Below are positions 62,046 through 64,000 of a stretch of DNA of 64,000 bases, piece after piece; position 1 is the first letter of the stretch; each line of letters begins with the position of its first letter. The notes under the pieces were generated by a model. The model was not told the origin of the DNA. It worked only from the letters and a program-made list of their open reading frames with translations, and made no database searches. Source of the stretch: Clostridium sp. AWRP. GTDB lineage: Bacteria; Bacillota; Clostridia; Clostridiales; Clostridiaceae. Position numbers and translations under genes: made by a program. Location: assembly GCF_004006395.2 (NCBI RefSeq), contig NZ_CP029758.2:1302001-1366000 (forward strand). Reading direction: 5' to 3'.

Positions 62046-63235
62046 TGGTAAATGGCAAGAAAACAGTTGTCATAGGGGTAACTGGTGGAATAGCAGCGTA
62101 TAAAGCACTGGACGTTATAAGTAAATTGAAAAAAAAAGACTTTGATATAAACGTAATAATGACAAAGTCTGCTGCAAAATTTGTTACGCCCCTTACTTTT
62201 CAGACTTTAAGTCAAAATATAGTGCACACTGATATGTTTGAAGAACCACGAGCTTTTGAAATACAACATATTTCTCTTGCAAAAAAAGCAGATTTGATAG
62301 CAATAGTTCCTGCTACGGCTAATATAATAGGAAAGGTTTCAAGTGGAGTAGCAGATGATCTTCTAACTACAACTATCATGGCGACTAAGGCTCCTGTAAT
62401 TTTTGCCCCTGCTATGAATACAAATATGTATTCTAATCCAATTATGCAGGATAATATAAACAAACTTATGAAGTTTGGATATGAATTCATAAAGCCAGCT
62501 GTAGGAAGGTTGGCATGTGGCGATAGTGGTGAAGGAAAGCTACCAGATGCTGATTTTATAGCAGATGTAATTGAAAGTATGCTTTATGGCATTAAGGACT
62601 TACGTGGAAAAAAGATTCTTGTAACTGCAGGGCCTACTATAGCAGATATAGACCCAGTAAGATATATAACGAATAGGTCTTCAGGAAAAATGGGTTATTC
62701 CATAGCTGAAGAGGCTAGGGACAGAGGTGCAGATGTAACTTTGATATCTGGACCTACAAAGTTAAGTATTCCATTTGGAATTAATTTTATAAATGTAAGG
62801 ACAAATGCACAGATGTTAAAGGCTGTGCTTGATAATTTTCAGGGACAAGATATAGTAATAAAAGCTGCTGCGGTATCTGATTATAGAGCAAAAAATTATT
62901 CCAAAAGGAAGATAAAGAAAAGTGAAGAGGAATTTTCATTAGATTTTATTAGTGATGTGGATATATTGAAAGAGCTTGGAAAATTAAAGAAGAATCAAAT
63001 TCTAGTTGGATTTGCTGCTGAAAGTAATGATCTTTTGGAGAATGCTTCAAAGAAGCTAAAGAAAAAGAATCTTGACTATATAGTTGCCAATAATATAACG
63101 GCATCTGATTCTGGATTTGCTTCAGATGACAACAAGGTAACAATATTATCAAGGGATGGAAAAAAAGTAGATTTAAATAGGATGAATAAGAGAGAAGTTG
63201 CTCGAAATTTGTTCAATATACTATCCCAAAGGTAA
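62045..63235 (+). CDS. coaBC: bifunctional phosphopantothenoylcysteine decarboxylase/synthetase CoaBC
   Basis: It carries out two steps of coenzyme A synthesis. The N-terminal flavoprotein decarboxylase (CoaC, about 1-185) has GVTGGIAAYKALDVISKL, the catalytic His in FEIQHISLAKKAD, and APAMNTNMYSNPIMQ. The C-terminal synthetase (CoaB, about 188-396) has VTAGPTIADIDPVRYITN, then RSSGKMGYSIAEEA and LVGFAAESNDL. At 396 residues both domains are complete. It is translationally coupled to rpoZ. It supplies CoA for the whole cell and has no special link to the microcompartment. Confidence 0.97.
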   Translation: MVNGKKTVVIGVTGGIAAYKALDVISKLKKKDFDINVIMTKSAAKFVTPLTFQTLSQNIVHTDMFEEPRAFEIQHISLAKKADLIAIVPATANIIGKVSSGVADDLLTTTIMATKAPVIFAPAMNTNMYSNPIMQDNINKLMKFGYEFIKPAVGRLACGDSGEGKLPDADFIADVIESMLYGIKDLRGKKILVTAGPTIADIDPVRYITNRSSGKMGYSIAEEARDRGADVTLISGPTKLSIPFGINFINVRTNAQMLKAVLDNFQGQDIVIKAAAVSDYRAKNYSKRKIKKSEEEFSLDFISDVDILKELGKLKKNQILVGFAAESNDLLENASKKLKKKNLDYIVANNITASDSGFASDDNKVTILSRDGKKVDLNRMNKREVARNLFNILSQR

Positions 63236-63268
63236 GTTGATTTATCTAAAATATGGGTTTAAATGTTT

Positions 63269-63300
63269 GAGAGGGGTTTAAATTTAAAATACCTCTCTTA
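63269..63300 (+). terminator. weak hairpin between coaBC and priA
   Basis: GAGAGG (63269-63274) pairs with CCTCTC (63292-63297), and TTATTTA follows. The stem is short, so some read-through into priA is likely. Confidence 0.4.
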
Positions 63301-63327
63301 TTTAATGTTTATATAAAGGGTGATTTA

Positions 63328-64000
63328 GTGTATACATATGCAGGTATAATTGTAAACAATAGTTCTGTAAAATTAGATAAAATTTTTACCTATAAAATAC
63401 CAGACAAATTGGGTGGAAAAGTTAACATAGGTTCTAGAGTAAAAATACCTTTTGGTATGGGAAACAATAAATTAGATGGATTTGTTGTTAGGTTGTATGA
63501 AGATGATATAGAAAATAGGAAAATTAAAGAAATAAGTGATATATGTGAAAAAATTCCACTTTTTACAAAAGAAGATTTGACTCTTATAGAAAAAATGAGA
63601 GAAATATACTTGTGTACATATCTAGAATGTATAAAGGTATTTATTCCAAGGGGAATACTTAAAGGAATGAAAAAGAAAAAGGAAAGCTTAATTTATATTG
63701 GTAAAGATTTAGAAGGAAACTTTAATAAGAAACCCTACATAGATATATATAAGGTAGTAAAAGAAAACAATGGAATATACACTAAGAATTTTATAAGTAA
63801 AAATTATAAATTGTCCTTGTCATCTATAAATACTATGATAAAACATGGATTTCTTGTGATTAGTGAGAAAACTGTAGATAGGTATGATGTAAGACAGTAT
63901 AGAACGTATTCTAAAAAGGTACTGAATAGTGAGCAGCAGCATGCAGTAGACAATATAATAAACTCAGATAAAAACATATTTTTGATTCATGGAGTTACAG
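63328..64000 (+). CDS. priA: primosomal helicase PriA, N-terminal part (cut by window end)
   Basis: The frame starts at GTG 63328 behind AAAGGGTGAT and stays open to the window end (224 codons), so only the N-terminal third is seen. The start (YTYAGIIVNNSSVKLDKIFT) and VNIGSRVKIPFGMGNNKLDG match the 3'-DNA-binding domain of PriA. Near the edge FLIHGVT is the beginning of the helicase Walker A (HGVTGSGKT in the family). PriA restarts collapsed replication forks. The position after coaBC matches B. subtilis. Confidence 0.93.
   Translation, partial: MYTYAGIIVNNSSVKLDKIFTYKIPDKLGGKVNIGSRVKIPFGMGNNKLDGFVVRLYEDDIENRKIKEISDICEKIPLFTKEDLTLIEKMREIYLCTYLECIKVFIPRGILKGMKKKKESLIYIGKDLEGNFNKKPYIDIYKVVKENNGIYTKNFISKNYKLSLSSINTMIKHGFLVISEKTVDRYDVRQYRTYSKKVLNSEQQHAVDNIINSDKNIFLIHGVT

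Noticed and set aside
1..64000. CRISPR arrays, tRNA, rRNA, prophage or complete IS elements
   Set aside because: No regularly spaced repeats, cloverleaf or rRNA signatures, integrase or transposase genes were seen.

Overview
The window is low-GC DNA with strong AGGAGG-type ribosome sites, many TTG and GTG starts and a complete set of endospore genes (spoIIGA, sigE, sigG, sigK, spoIVA). It therefore comes from an anaerobic spore-forming Clostridium. The housekeeping gene order from alaS to priA is typical of clostridial chromosomes. The CoA-acylating aldehyde dehydrogenase and microcompartment genes at the left end recall the C. kluyveri / C. ljungdahlii group; that placement is inference. All genes are on the + strand except rarA. 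I see no tRNA, rRNA, CRISPR array or complete insertion sequence.

Region 1 (1-7290) is the 3' part of a bacterial microcompartment (BMC) operon: an aquaglyceroporin, EutT-like and EutJ-like accessory proteins, an EutN vertex protein, EutQ, a BMC shell protein fused to a SAP/Rho_N-like domain, a CoA-acylating aldehyde dehydrogenase with a likely C-terminal encapsulation helix, a PduL phosphotransacylase with an N-terminal one, and two nearly identical hexameric shell genes. Together these would turn an aldehyde into acyl-CoA, acyl-phosphate and acid inside a protein shell. The enzyme that makes the aldehyde is not in the window and probably lies upstream. A strong terminator closes the operon, and rarA converges on it.

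Region 2 (about 9200-18030) looks like a peptide-salvage locus: alanine racemase, an XRE-cupin regulator, a complete five-gene dipeptide/oligopeptide ABC transporter and an M19 dipeptidase. M19 enzymes accept dipeptides with a C-terminal D-residue, so with the racemase this could recover D-amino-acid peptides such as wall fragments.

Region 3 (18100-32960) is core physiology: the Rrf2-IscS-IscU iron-sulfur operon, a PRC-barrel protein, an AI-2E family membrane protein, a T-box-controlled alaS, ireB, ruvX, a DUF1292 gene, fur, RNase J, ylbF, typA, and trmR with a U32 peptidase-family gene (wobble-uridine modification).

Region 4 (33000-44740) is division and sporulation: a class B penicillin-binding protein whose ribosome site lies inside a terminator-like hairpin, an uninterrupted sigK, pilT, a membrane glycosyltransferase, ftsA-ftsZ, spoIIGA-sigE-sigG, a large palindromic intergenic element, ylmC and nrdR.

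Region 5 (44860-54350) is phosphate homeostasis: pgeF, then phoP-phoR, pstSCAB-phoU, and a second, separate DUF47-Pit system.

Region 6 (54480-64000) holds a DUF512 radical-SAM gene, der, gpsA, spoIVA, then yicC, remA, gmk, rpoZ, coaBC and a priA cut off by the window edge. The most unusual items are the BMC-SAP fusion and the degenerate EutT-like protein, the signature of recent gene conversion between the two shell genes, the hairpin over the PBP start, the 195-bp palindrome, and the SBP-permease hairpins found in both ABC operons.
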